DNA of 64,000 nt. Source: Verrucomicrobiales bacterium. GTDB taxonomy: Bacteria; Verrucomicrobiota; Verrucomicrobiia; Verrucomicrobiales; V1-33. The notes below the pieces were generated by a model. It made no database searches, was not told where the DNA came from, and saw only the letters and a program-made list of their open reading frames with translations. This document shows, one piece after another, positions 16,868 through 26,300 of this stretch (positions are counted from its first letter, which is position 1; every line of letters starts with the position of its first letter). The position numbers and the translations under genes were made by a program. The stretch is taken from positions 89,753 through 153,752 of the forward strand of contig JAQGPJ010000055.1 of the NCBI GenBank assembly GCA_028293125.1. The letters are read 5' to 3'.

Positions 16868-18553
16868 TTGAGCACTCCCGCCGCCGCCGCTCCTCTGCCC
16901 CCTTGGGCAGCGGAAATCGCCTCGCTCTACGCCAGCCACGCCGCGAGCCAGTTCATCCTGCACGGCAACGTCCAGGATTGTCTGCCGCTTCCCGGCCCGT
17001 CCAGTGATCTTTCGCGCCTGGGGAAGCTGGAGGACTATATTCTGGAGGTGTTGATTCCGCAGTTCGCGGTGGTGCTGACCTACGATCTCGGCGGCGGGCT
17101 GCGGGTCGTCCGGGGGCAGCAGCATTTCAATGCCTGGCCCAGCGCCCCGGCGGCGGGCAGCCCCATGCCGCGGGCACCCCGGGAGGCCATCGATGTGCTG
17201 ACCCACTATGCGCGCTATATCTCCAATGTGCGCCGGGCCGGAGGCTCCGCTATTAAAGCCGCCTTCGTGCTCCGGGATGCCCACTTGGCCATTCCCTCAC
17301 TGCCCGGCGGGCTGAACTACGATCTCAACGCCATGGCCCTGCAGGTCAAGACGTGGGCCAGCGAGCCACTGCTCACCGAGCACCCCTTCGCGGCCTTTCT
17401 GTTTACGGAGAACCTCAACGACCTGCATCCCCTGATTGCCCGCGACCCCCGGTCCTCGAATATCCGTGTTCCCCTGCCCCCGCCCGCCATGCTGGCGGAC
17501 ACCTTCCGGCGCCTGGCACCCGTCTATCCGGTTTCCCTGGGTCCCTGGCAGGACCGCTGGCACATTCCCTCGGCGCAGCTGGCGGGGGCGACTCTGGTGT
17601 CCATCGAGAGCCTCCTGAAAATCAAGGAATACCGGCGCGAGCCCATCAGCGAGGGCGACCTTTCCAAACTCAAAAAGGAGTTGGTGGAGAAGGACTGCCA
17701 GGATCTCATCGAATTCATCGACCCTGTCCGCACCCTGGACGACCTGCACGGACAGGAGGCTGTGAAGGAATGGCTGCGGCAGGATCTGGCTCTCTGGCGG
17801 CAGAATGACACCGCCGCCATGCCCATGGGCTATCTCTTCTGCGGCCCCGTGGGCACGGGCAAGACGTGGATGGTGGAATGCCTGGCCGGGGAGGCAGGCG
17901 TGCCGGTGGTGAAGCTAAAGAACTTCCGCGACCGCTGGGTGGGCAGCACCGAGGGGAATCTGGAGAAAATCTTCCGTCTGCTTCAGGCTCTGGGAAAATG
18001 TTTTGTCTTCATCGACGAGGCCGACCAGGCGCTCGGCAAACGGGGCACGGGAACCGATGGCGACAGCGGTGTCGGCGGCCGGGTTTACTCCATGATGGCC
18101 AAGGAGATGAGCAACACTGCCAACCGCGGGCGTATCATCTGGATTCTCGCTTCCAGCCGTCCGGACCTGATCGAGGTGGATCTGAAGCGCCCGGGCCGGG
18201 TGGATGTCAAAATCCCCATCTTCCCCACCCTGACGCCGGAGGAGGGATTCGCCCTCCTGCGCGCCCTCTGCCAAAAGCGCCAGGTCCCATTGGAGGAGAG
18301 CGCTTTTGAAAGCCTGAAGCCCCACATTCCCAACTGGCTTACCCCCGGCGCGGCGGAGGCGCTGGCCATGAAAATCTACCGCTTGGTGAAAACTAAAGGT
18401 CTTTCCCCTGCCGAATCCGCCCTCGCCTGCCTGACCGATTACCAGCCCGCCGTCTCCCCGGAAATCATGCAGTTCCAGATCGACCTCGCCGTCTCCGAAG
18501 CCACCGACCTCAGTTTTGTGCCTCCTGCCCTGCGTCCGGCCGGGAAGGTGTAG
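16868..18553 (+). CDS. AAA-family ATPase paired with PspA-like protein
   Basis: 561 residues using a TTG start at 16868. The first 290 residues are a domain I cannot name (HAASQFILHGNVQD, then a beta-alpha region). The C-terminal half is an AAA core: Walker A GPVGTGKT, pore-loop-like KLKNFRDRWVGSTEG, Walker B CFVFIDEAD, sensor 1 ASSRPD and the arginine finger in LKRPGRVDVKI. This resembles the spastin/katanin/ClpX-like remodelling ATPases rather than transporters. Adjacent PspA and membrane protein suggest it disassembles or reshapes PspA filaments, in the manner of Vps4 acting on ESCRT-III. That parallel is inference. Confidence 0.82.
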   Translation: MSTPAAAAPLPPWAAEIASLYASHAASQFILHGNVQDCLPLPGPSSDLSRLGKLEDYILEVLIPQFAVVLTYDLGGGLRVVRGQQHFNAWPSAPAAGSPMPRAPREAIDVLTHYARYISNVRRAGGSAIKAAFVLRDAHLAIPSLPGGLNYDLNAMALQVKTWASEPLLTEHPFAAFLFTENLNDLHPLIARDPRSSNIRVPLPPPAMLADTFRRLAPVYPVSLGPWQDRWHIPSAQLAGATLVSIESLLKIKEYRREPISEGDLSKLKKELVEKDCQDLIEFIDPVRTLDDLHGQEAVKEWLRQDLALWRQNDTAAMPMGYLFCGPVGTGKTWMVECLAGEAGVPVVKLKNFRDRWVGSTEGNLEKIFRLLQALGKCFVFIDEADQALGKRGTGTDGDSGVGGRVYSMMAKEMSNTANRGRIIWILASSRPDLIEVDLKRPGRVDVKIPIFPTLTPEEGFALLRALCQKRQVPLEESAFESLKPHIPNWLTPGAAEALAMKIYRLVKTKGLSPAESALACLTDYQPAVSPEIMQFQIDLAVSEATDLSFVPPALRPAGKV

Positions 18554-18604
18554 GATACTTTTCCTTCTCAGGAATTTCGCCCACCAAGTAAACTCACAAA
18601 CGCT

Positions 18605-18624
18605 CCGCACTCGGCGGAGTGCGG
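18605..18624 (+). terminator. Hairpin after the PspA-AAA operon
   Basis: CCGCACTC (18605-18612) and GAGTGCGG (18617-18624) form a perfect 8-bp stem with a GGCG loop, 51 bp after the ATPase stop. A weak T-containing tract (TCATCTTCCTC) follows. It probably ends the operon. Confidence 0.55.
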
Positions 18625-18701
18625 GTCATCTTCCTCATCAGGAAGCCGCCCTGATTTCAGATTGGAAATTGTTCCTATTTTACGCCTCATCGGGAAACAG
18701 G

Positions 18702-19298
18702 ATGAATCAGGCGTTCACCGGAGCGATCGGAATCAGCGTGAGAACCACCGGCATGACCGCCCTGCTGGAGCGCCGGGCGGACACCGACCCGGAGGCGGTG
18801 GCGGCCTTTCTGAAGCTGGAGGGCGCGGGTGCAGGTGCAGGTGCGGGTGCGGGTGCTGCTGCGACTGCGACTGCGGCGGAGGCCGGCAGGCCGTTCACCA
18901 ACGTCCTGGCCCATCAGCTCGGCTAGGCTCTGGTCAGCCGGTCCGGTCCACAGGCCGCGCTGGAATGGATGGGGAAACTCCCGCCAGAGCTCCAGGACAG
19001 CGCCGTGTCCGGCCTCGTGGAGCGGTGGGGCGCGCAGGATGCGGAGAGCGCCTCCCGCTGGCTCAGCGGCCGGCCGGAGGGACCGGCGCGCGATGCAGGC
19101 GTGAAAGCCCTGATCGGATCCATCTCGGACACCAATCCGGCGGAGGCTTGGAAATGGGCGCTGTCGGTTTCCGATTCCAAGGCACGCGGGGACGCGCTGA
19201 AGGCGGTGTTCCGGCAATGGCAGGGAAAGGACGGCAGCGCGGCCATGGCCGCCCTCCAGGCACTGGACCCGCCGCTGCCCGGCCTGAGCCTGCGGTAG
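18702..19298 (+). pseudogene. Remnant of a helical repeat protein, interrupted by an in-frame amber codon
   Basis: One reading frame from ATG 18702 to the stop at 19298 is broken only by TAG at 18924-18926. Translation on both sides makes sense together: a segment ending NVLAHQLG, then ALVSRSGPQAALEWMGKLPP and on to ASRWLSGRPEGPARDAGVKAL and AEAWKWALSVSDSKARGDAL. The pattern of about 35-residue units with paired Trp and AALEW/DAL ends matches helical repeat proteins I associate with Verrucomicrobiota genomes. A GAGAGAGAGA run from a short tandem repeat precedes the stop. It is short for its family, so it is most likely a decaying fragment. Amber readthrough is a remote alternative. Confidence 0.6.
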
Positions 19299-19523
19299 CG
19301 GTGGCGGTGGCGACCCTCATCCTTCCCTCCTGCCCCGCCTTGGGGGCAACGGTTTCAAGGCTCCCTGCCGGTTTGTCCAAAGGCGGTCTCTGGCATCGTC
19401 CCGGGCCGCGTCGCCGCATGGGGCCATGCGCCCGCCCCGCCATTCCGCACAGCCCCGCAGGAATGGATTTACTTCATGATCAAAAGGTTGTAGTTTCAAA
19501 AGATCAATCTATCGGATACCCGC

Positions 19524-20429
19524 ATGAAAAAAATATTAAGCATCGTCGGGCATCAGGAATGGCTGCATTTCGGGGTCAGGGACCGGATTATCCGAATGTT
19601 CCACACCTCTGGCTCCTCCGGCGATGTGCCCTTTGAACGACCGTTTTTCGGGCGGAGGTACAAGGGGAACCTCAATACCTTTATTGACTGGAGTGTCTAT
19701 TATTACGGCGCCTACACCAAGGAGGAGCTGCTCTGCATGCGGGATTTCCTGGAGGTGATGGACCACCCGGTGGTCGTGGATGTGGGGGCCAACATCGGGC
19801 ACCACTCCCTTTTCGCCTCCACCATCGCCGCCCGCGTCCATTCCTTCGAACCCTTTCCGGCGGTGATCCGGAAGCTGGAGGAGAAGCTGGAGCTGAATGC
19901 GGTCAAAAATGTGACGGTTCACAAGGCGGGTCTGGGGGACACCACCGAAACCCTTTCCTTCTTCCCGCCGAACACCAGCAACACGGGAACGGGATCTTTC
20001 TGCAACAGCGAGGGCAAAGGAGAGGCCATTGAGCTCGAGGTGCGGCGGGCGGATGATTATTTTGAGTCGGCGGGAATCACCCGGATCGACTACCTGAAGA
20101 TGGATATCGAGGGCTTCGAAGTGAAAGCCCTCCAAGGCATGCGGGAGACCCTGACCAAACACCGTCCGGTGTGTTTTGTGGAATGGACTCAGGGAAAACA
20201 AGGCGGTGCCCTGCGGAGCGGCGCGGCGCTGTTTCCGGAGAAGTATCAGTTTTTCAAACTGGCAGTCAACGAGCCGTTCCTCGTTTTCTTCCGTAAAAAG
20301 GACTATCGCCTGGTCCCCGTCGGCGAAGCCTGGCCCGACGCCAATCTGGTGGCGGTGCCCCGGGAATATATCGACCGCGTCCGCGCCATGAATCCGCCGC
20401 CGAGGATCGCGGCGCGGTTGGAGAAATAG
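19524..20429 (+). CDS. FkbM-family methyltransferase
   Basis: 301 residues from ATG 19524. The S-adenosylmethionine site is VVVDVGANIGHHSLFAS (motif I), with HSFEPFPAVIRKLEEKLELN (acidic ribose-binding end of beta-2) and IDYLKMDIEGFEVKALQGM, the hallmark of FkbM methyltransferases. These enzymes O-methylate sugars, polyketides or lipids. The acceptor is unknown and no glycan cluster is adjacent. The upstream 60 bp is noticeably AT-rich compared with its surroundings, which fits a promoter but shows no clean -35/-10 pair. Confidence 0.85.
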   Translation: MKKILSIVGHQEWLHFGVRDRIIRMFHTSGSSGDVPFERPFFGRRYKGNLNTFIDWSVYYYGAYTKEELLCMRDFLEVMDHPVVVDVGANIGHHSLFASTIAARVHSFEPFPAVIRKLEEKLELNAVKNVTVHKAGLGDTTETLSFFPPNTSNTGTGSFCNSEGKGEAIELEVRRADDYFESAGITRIDYLKMDIEGFEVKALQGMRETLTKHRPVCFVEWTQGKQGGALRSGAALFPEKYQFFKLAVNEPFLVFFRKKDYRLVPVGEAWPDANLVAVPREYIDRVRAMNPPPRIAARLEK

Positions 20430-20436
20430 CAAAAAA

Positions 20437-20664
20437 GTTTTCAGTTTTCAGTTTTCAGTTTTCAGAGGGGCCGCAGGGGATGGACTGAGTGGACGAGGTG
20501 GACCATGCGGGAGCTGATCGACAGACCTGAGCGCCGCGGGAGGTTTCAGGTTTCAGAAAGCTGGAACAAAGTCTTTCCATTCAATCGGAAGGTTAGTGTC
20601 CACTCAGTCCACTTCGTCCATCCTGTCCATCCTCTGCAGCTTTTTCCTGAACCCTGAACCCTTT
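20437..20664. repeat. Intergenic hairpin repeat element, copy A (heptad array + core)
   Basis: Four perfect GTTTTCA heptads fill 20437-20464. GGACTGAGTGGAC near 20482 is the inverse of GTCCACTCAGTCC near 20599. Between them, 20551-20582 is the core shared with copies B, E and F (TTTCAGAA..CTGGAACAA, then CTTTCC). The right end carries CCTGAACCCTGAACCCTTTA, related to the modules in copies C-E. The element fills the gap between two convergent genes and has no ORF. Confidence 0.7.
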
Positions 20665-20692
20665 AGCGTCAGGAATCGACACCCTCACAGCC

Positions 20693-23044
20693 TCACAGCC
20701 TGGCGGGGCGGAAGAGCATCAGTTCCGTGTCCAAGCCGCAGGCGGTCTCCACGAGCGCCGCGTCCGGCAGCAGGCCGCGCGCGGCGGCGGCCGCCGCCAT
20801 CCAGTGCGCGAACCCCGTGCAGAGGGCAAACCCGTGGCGGTGCTCCAGATAAAAGGAATCCGGCAGCCGCCACGCCGCCTCCTCCAGGGCGTTGAAGGTG
20901 GAGAATGTTTCCGACGGGGGGCCGAAAAGCAGATCCGCCAGCAAATCCAGCCGGCCGGTCTCCACTTGGAACCTGACCAGGCGGGGGAGGTCCAACACCA
21001 CGACGGCGCTCACCGGTCGCCGTAGCGGAGCGTCCGGATTTTCAAGGGAATCCGACGGGGCCGCCGCCGGGGAGGCTGCCGCCGCCGCCGCCGTATCCAG
21101 CACTTTTCTCACGGCATACGGCAGCGCGCCGCGGCGCCACCGGCGCACATCCATGGCGAACACACGGCCTCCGGCCTCATCCTTCGGAACCGCTCGGACA
21201 CGCCGGTCGATCTCCTCCAAGGTGAGCTCCCGCCAATACTGCCCGTCCAGAATGGATTCCGGACTGAACGTGATGGCCGGCCACGCCGAAGCATCCTCCT
21301 TTCCAAAGCCCGGCCAGTCAGGAGCTCCGCGCGCCTGCGCGCCATTCTCCTCCCCCTCCTCCAGCCCCGCCCCCCGCGCCACGGCCCGCTGCATGGCGGC
21401 AGCTTGGATGGGATCACCGGTGATTCCGATGGCCCGCATGACTTCACAGCGGCGCGGGCGGCCGCTGACCGGATCCCTCATCATCCGGACCAGGCTTTCC
21501 ACATCCCCGCACCGCGCGGCGGCACCGGCCCATTCCTCCACGGTATCCTCCCTTGCCTCCTCCGGCAGTTCCGCGAACACGGCAAAGGCGGCCTCGAAAC
21601 CCTCCATTTGATAGAGACGGATCAGGGCACCGTGCAGCAGAGCGGCGGGATGTCCCCACTCGCCTCCCTTCACGCAGGCCGGCACGAGCACATCCAGCTT
21701 TTTCAAGGCTCCGCAGAGATCCAGAATCATCACATCCACATCCAATTGGGCGTCTTGGGTTCCGGTTGTGGTTTCATCCTCCTTCCCGGCTCCGTCCAGC
21801 TCCTCATCGTGGTCACGCAGTTTGTTGAGCAGCCAAGCTCCCCGCCGCGCGGCGCCGGACAGCAAATCACTGAGGGCCAGACGCGCCAGCACTTCCCGCC
21901 CGCCTTTCCGCCGCGTGGCCAGACGCCAGCGCGCCCCGTTGGGCAGCAGTTTCATGGCGGGCGCCGCCAGTTCCCTGACGCCGCGGATGCAGGAAAGGGC
22001 CAGCCGGGCTCTGAGGGGGCGGGCTGTTTCCTCCGGAGCCAGAGCCAGAAATTCCTCCGCCAAGTCCACCTCACCGGTGATCACGGCACGGGTCACGATC
22101 TCCTCAAAAAACAGGCTGACCTCCCTCCAGTCCTCCGCCGTCCTTTTTTGGACAAACGGCCACACGGTGGCCAAATCGGTCGCCCAAGCCATGGTTTCAG
22201 CCACTGCGGCCCACTGTATCAGGCCTCCACAGTCATCGGGGGCGGACTCCAGCACCAGGCGCATGGCTTCGGGGACCTTCGTCCAGCGCGCCGCGTGGGA
22301 GAAGGGGACCAGAGGCCGCGCATCGTGTTTCCGGCAGAGATCCAGCGCCTCCCGGATCCGGCCGCGCTTCAGCAGCATCCGGCAGACACAGCTCAGCAGC
22401 CAGCCCCCGATCTCCTCGGCGGATTGACCGTATTCCCATGTTTCCCCGGGATGATCCCTGATGGGTATATCCAAGCAAAGCAGGAGCGCTGGCAGCCTGT
22501 CCCGCCGCCACATGGCGGTGATGAGCATGCCAGCCAGCCCGCGCTCCCGACCGCTCTCCGCGGCTTCCAGCATGCGGGCCAGCGCCCCGTCCTCCAGCCC
22601 CTGCCCGAGCCACTCTATCGTCCGCTCAACCACATCCCCGGTCATCCGCCGGCGCCAGACGCCCAGCAGATCCGGCTGATCGGCCAGAATCACCGCCCAC
22701 GCCGGACTTTGAGCGGCGGTGGGCTCCAGAGGCCAGGGCTCCGGCTCGAACACCGTCTCCACGATTTGACGGCCCGCAGCGGTTTTACCCTCCGTCAGCA
22801 GCCGCGCGGCCAGAAGTACCCGCAGGGTCAGGCGCTCGCGGCGGGGCAGTTCCCCGGTGAGCCGAAGCATAACGTCCGGAGACTCCCGCAACGCAGCCTC
22901 CATCCAGTCCATATCCATCAGGTCCGACCGGTGCCGGGCCAAAGCCAGCGCGGCCTCCGCCGCCGCCCCGAAAGCCAGTGCGGAGTCCAGTTCAGCCGTC
23001 AGCGCCGCCGAGCGGGACAACCAGAGAGGGAGATTCATAGCCAT
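20693..23044 (-). CDS. Large uncharacterised helical protein (783 residues)
   Basis: A long uninterrupted frame with strong coding character. The N-terminus (MAMNLPLWLSRSAALTAELDSALAFG) has no signal peptide. The sequence is Leu/Ala/Arg-rich and mainly helical, with recurring GRIREALDLCRKH, LAEEFLALAPEE and LARMLEAAESG-like stretches. These resemble TPR/HEAT-type solenoids without a regular period I could fix. No enzyme motif was recognised. It sits alone between two intergenic repeat elements. It is probably a cytoplasmic scaffold or solenoid protein, and the function is unknown. Confidence 0.6.
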   Translation of the reverse strand: MAMNLPLWLSRSAALTAELDSALAFGAAAEAALALARHRSDLMDMDWMEAALRESPDVMLRLTGELPRRERLTLRVLLAARLLTEGKTAAGRQIVETVFEPEPWPLEPTAAQSPAWAVILADQPDLLGVWRRRMTGDVVERTIEWLGQGLEDGALARMLEAAESGRERGLAGMLITAMWRRDRLPALLLCLDIPIRDHPGETWEYGQSAEEIGGWLLSCVCRMLLKRGRIREALDLCRKHDARPLVPFSHAARWTKVPEAMRLVLESAPDDCGGLIQWAAVAETMAWATDLATVWPFVQKRTAEDWREVSLFFEEIVTRAVITGEVDLAEEFLALAPEETARPLRARLALSCIRGVRELAAPAMKLLPNGARWRLATRRKGGREVLARLALSDLLSGAARRGAWLLNKLRDHDEELDGAGKEDETTTGTQDAQLDVDVMILDLCGALKKLDVLVPACVKGGEWGHPAALLHGALIRLYQMEGFEAAFAVFAELPEEAREDTVEEWAGAAARCGDVESLVRMMRDPVSGRPRRCEVMRAIGITGDPIQAAAMQRAVARGAGLEEGEENGAQARGAPDWPGFGKEDASAWPAITFSPESILDGQYWRELTLEEIDRRVRAVPKDEAGGRVFAMDVRRWRRGALPYAVRKVLDTAAAAAASPAAAPSDSLENPDAPLRRPVSAVVVLDLPRLVRFQVETGRLDLLADLLFGPPSETFSTFNALEEAAWRLPDSFYLEHRHGFALCTGFAHWMAAAAAARGLLPDAALVETACGLDTELMLFRPARL

Positions 23045-23194
23045 GATGATGATTTATTTATAACCTTATAACCGGCGCGCCATTGCCCGGCATCCCGCTC
23101 CTGTCAATGGCGGCGGAAGACGGGGTTTCCCTGTCAGGACTTGGCGCGGCTGGAAGGGACCGCCCGGAGACTCCGGCGGCGGCTGTGTCCACAG

Positions 23195-23302
23195 ATCAGA
23201 AACCTGAAACAAAACCTTTCCATTCCGGCAAAAAGCAGTGCCCTCTCAGTCCATACCGCAGCCTTTTCTCCTGAAACCTGAAAACTGAACCCTCTCACCT
23301 TC
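23195..23302. repeat. Intergenic hairpin repeat element, copy B (degenerate)
   Basis: 23195-23226 matches the core of copies A, E and F (TCAGAAACCTGAAACAAAACC then TTTCC). The right end around 23270-23295 has CCTGAAACCTGAAAACTGAACC, a decayed heptad array in the inverse orientation. It lies in the 337-bp leader region of the giant surface protein gene. The rest of that region contains no other gene that I can support. Confidence 0.6.
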
Positions 23303-23381
23303 CTCCCTGCGTCCGATTCCCCCTGGCAAAAACTAAAACTTCATTCAATGTGGGTTTAACTTTTTAAGTTCCCCCCCTTGT

Positions 23382-26300
23382 ATGATCAATATCCGTTTTC
23401 CTGTCTTGGTGCTTGGAGTGGTTCTCAGCGGGCCGGCGGCGTGGGGGCAGACCCTAAGTGATGCTTTGGACACGCCGGACCGGACGTGGACGCCGGCGGG
23501 GGCGGTGACGGCTTTGAATGATCCCGCGCTGGCGCATGACGGCGTGGACGCGGTGCGGCTGGAGGTGTTCCGCTCGCCGGAGACGGGGGTGTTTGAGTCC
23601 TCCATTTCCACGGAGCTGGCGGTGCCCTCGGTGGTGGAGTTCTGGCACCGGTCGCGGGATCTGGACGCGGTGACGGTGCTGGGGATCAACAATATCCCCT
23701 CCGGAAACTCCAGTGTGTGGAAACTGCACCAAACCGTGGCCCCGGCGGGAAAACTGGAGATTTCCAACAAGGGGGAGCCGGGGGCCGGGCCGCTGTATCT
23801 GGACAGTGTGAGGGTGCGGCCAGCGGCGCTGGTCAGCCTGGCGGAGGCCCTGGACTGGACGGCTCCGGTGGAGCAGGGAGTATCCAACAACCCGGGCACG
23901 GTTTTTGGCGTGAATGAGGGGTGGCTGGCTCCGGACGGGGCGGACGCGGTTTATTTCAACCAGACCGATACTTATATCCAGACCACCGTGACCGGTCCGG
24001 CCCTGCTTTCCTACCGGTCCCGGGACGCCAGGGAAAACGCCGGCACTGAGGCGTTGGCCTCAATCAGCCCCGAACGCGCCCCTTTTCCGGAATTCACGGT
24101 TGGGGACCGGACGTGGTTCCAAGCACCCGCCGCCGGGGTGATGTATTTCAAAACCCGTTACGGCGCCACCGCTCCGGTCGTCATGGACGCGCTGGAGACC
24201 GTGCCGCCGGTGCCCGCGGGGGAGGCGCTGGACACGGCCGTCGCGGGCGTGACGCTCTCAGGATACGCCGCCGGCACCTCGCGGGTGCCCGCCGGGGCCT
24301 CTGACGGGGATGCGGTCCTGTGCTTGGAGGACCGGGCTCCGGGCGACCCCGTGGCGGGTCCCAACAGCGGCCAGGTGTCCGTGACCGTGGCCGGCCCGGC
24401 GCTGGTGCGGTTTGAGTATCTGGGGGCGGGATCCTGCACCTCCGATGGCATATGGATGCTGCCCCTCGACTCCGCCCTCCAGCCCCAGTCCATGAACTCC
24501 ACCGCCTGGCGGACGGTGGAGATACCGGTTTACCAGGCTTCGCAGGTCGTCGGCTGGACGGGCAATCTCTGGATCAACGCCGTCAGCGCGCATCCCCTGC
24601 CCCCCGGCCTCAGCCCAGGCACCCTGCTGGATGCCCCGGACGTGGTGCCGGAGTTTCCCATCCCGGCGCGGGTGATGCCCCAGTTCAGCCCCGTGGCGAA
24701 GAACGGGCAGGAGCAGGGCTTGGTGGTCGCGCCCGTCCCCACGCCGGCCGGGACCGTCCCGGTCATCCGGCTGCCTTTCCAAGGACCCTCCGTGGTGTCG
24801 CTGTGGGTGTCGTCGAACAGTTCTCTGGCCCGCCTGCGGATTGACGGCGGTCCCTGGCAGGCGAAGCCGCCTGTCATCTGGTACCTTAACGATCCTTTCA
24901 TGGCGGTGGTGCCCACCGCGGGAGCGCATTTTCTGGAGGTGAGCGGACCGGCGTTTATGGACCAGTTCCGGGTGGTCCCCTTGGAGGAGCTGCCCTTGGC
25001 GGAGGCTCTGGGCGCGCCGGAGCTGGTCTTCACCACCTCCCCCGGCACTCCCTGGAAAGGATACAAAGTGCCTGAAGGCTTGGACAAGCGGGACAACCGC
25101 GCGGCCACCGGCGGCCAGCACACGGTGGAGGCCGATCCCTGGATTGAGACCACCGTGAACGGCCCCGGCGTGCTGGGCTTCAAAATCAGGTGGCATTCCG
25201 TGGTCAGCGCTGGTTTTCCGGGAGGCACCGGTGATTTTCCTCCCCGGATGAGCATCGACGGCGCCACCGCCGAAGCGGTGACCGGCGGGCCGGGAGGAGC
25301 CCCCAGCGAATTTTTCGTAGGTGCGGGACCGCATACCGTGCGCTGGATTCAAAAAGGCAGCCGGGCCGGAGAGCCCCCGTCCACCATGGTCTGGATGGAT
25401 GGGGTCTCCTTCAAACCCGGCACCATCCCCGCATCCGAGGCTCTGGACACTCCGGGCCGGAGCTGGACCCTCGGCGGATCGGGCGGCGAGGCGTTGCCCC
25501 TGGCCATGGCCACAGGATCGCCGGACGGGGTGGACTCCGTCCGCATGCAGTCCACCAGCGCCGGAGGCAGCGGCTGGGTGGAGACCGTGGTAAACCTGCC
25601 GGCCTACATCAGCTTCTCAGGCAGCAATCTGGTGATCACCAATGGGGCGGGGGAGGTGATTTTCAATCAGGGCACGGCGGCGGCCTCCTCCTTCCAGCGG
25701 GAAATCAAAGGCGTAGGCCCGGCGCAGCTGCGGTTCAGCCACACGCCCGGCCAGCCGGGGGTGCTGGACAAAGTGATGATTTTTGAATCCGCGGGCCGGA
25801 TCGCGTCCACCGCGGTGCTGAGCCCCTCGGGCTCCGTATGGAAACGCCTTGACGAAAAACCGTGGTCAGTGCTGGAGAACCCCTGGACCGGAGAGGCTGT
25901 CTTCCAAGCAGGCAATCCGTTTTGGATCGAAGGCACGGTGATGGGGCCCTGCATGCTGGGCATCGGTCAGGAAATGACCCTGCCGGACCATGGAAACCGC
26001 AAGGTGTTCAATGGCCTGATTTCCTACGCCGGCCCGCAGCGCGTGCTGATGGCGCGGAGGAACGGAAATCCCGCGTCCGCGCAGTTCCTGGTGACCGACG
26101 GCTACAGACCGGCCCTTGACATGACGGAGGCCATGGGCGCCTCCGGCATCACCTGGACCACCGGCGGTGATGCCGTCTGGATATGCGTCGGCAACCGCCT
26201 GGCCTACAGCCCGACGCTGTGGCCAGGGGAAACCTCGTGGATGGAGGCCGCGGTGACCGGTCCCGGCGTGCTCAGCTGGAGACTGCCGCCGGCGGGCAGC

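Noticed and set aside
20437..20664. The heptad arrays as a CRISPR array
   Set aside because: Repeat units are 7 bases with no spacers of constant length, and no cas genes are present.
21404..23071. A 555-codon plus-strand frame opposite the 783-residue protein
   Set aside because: The translation is rich in His, Gln, Arg and Pro and looks like antisense noise. The minus-strand protein has normal composition.
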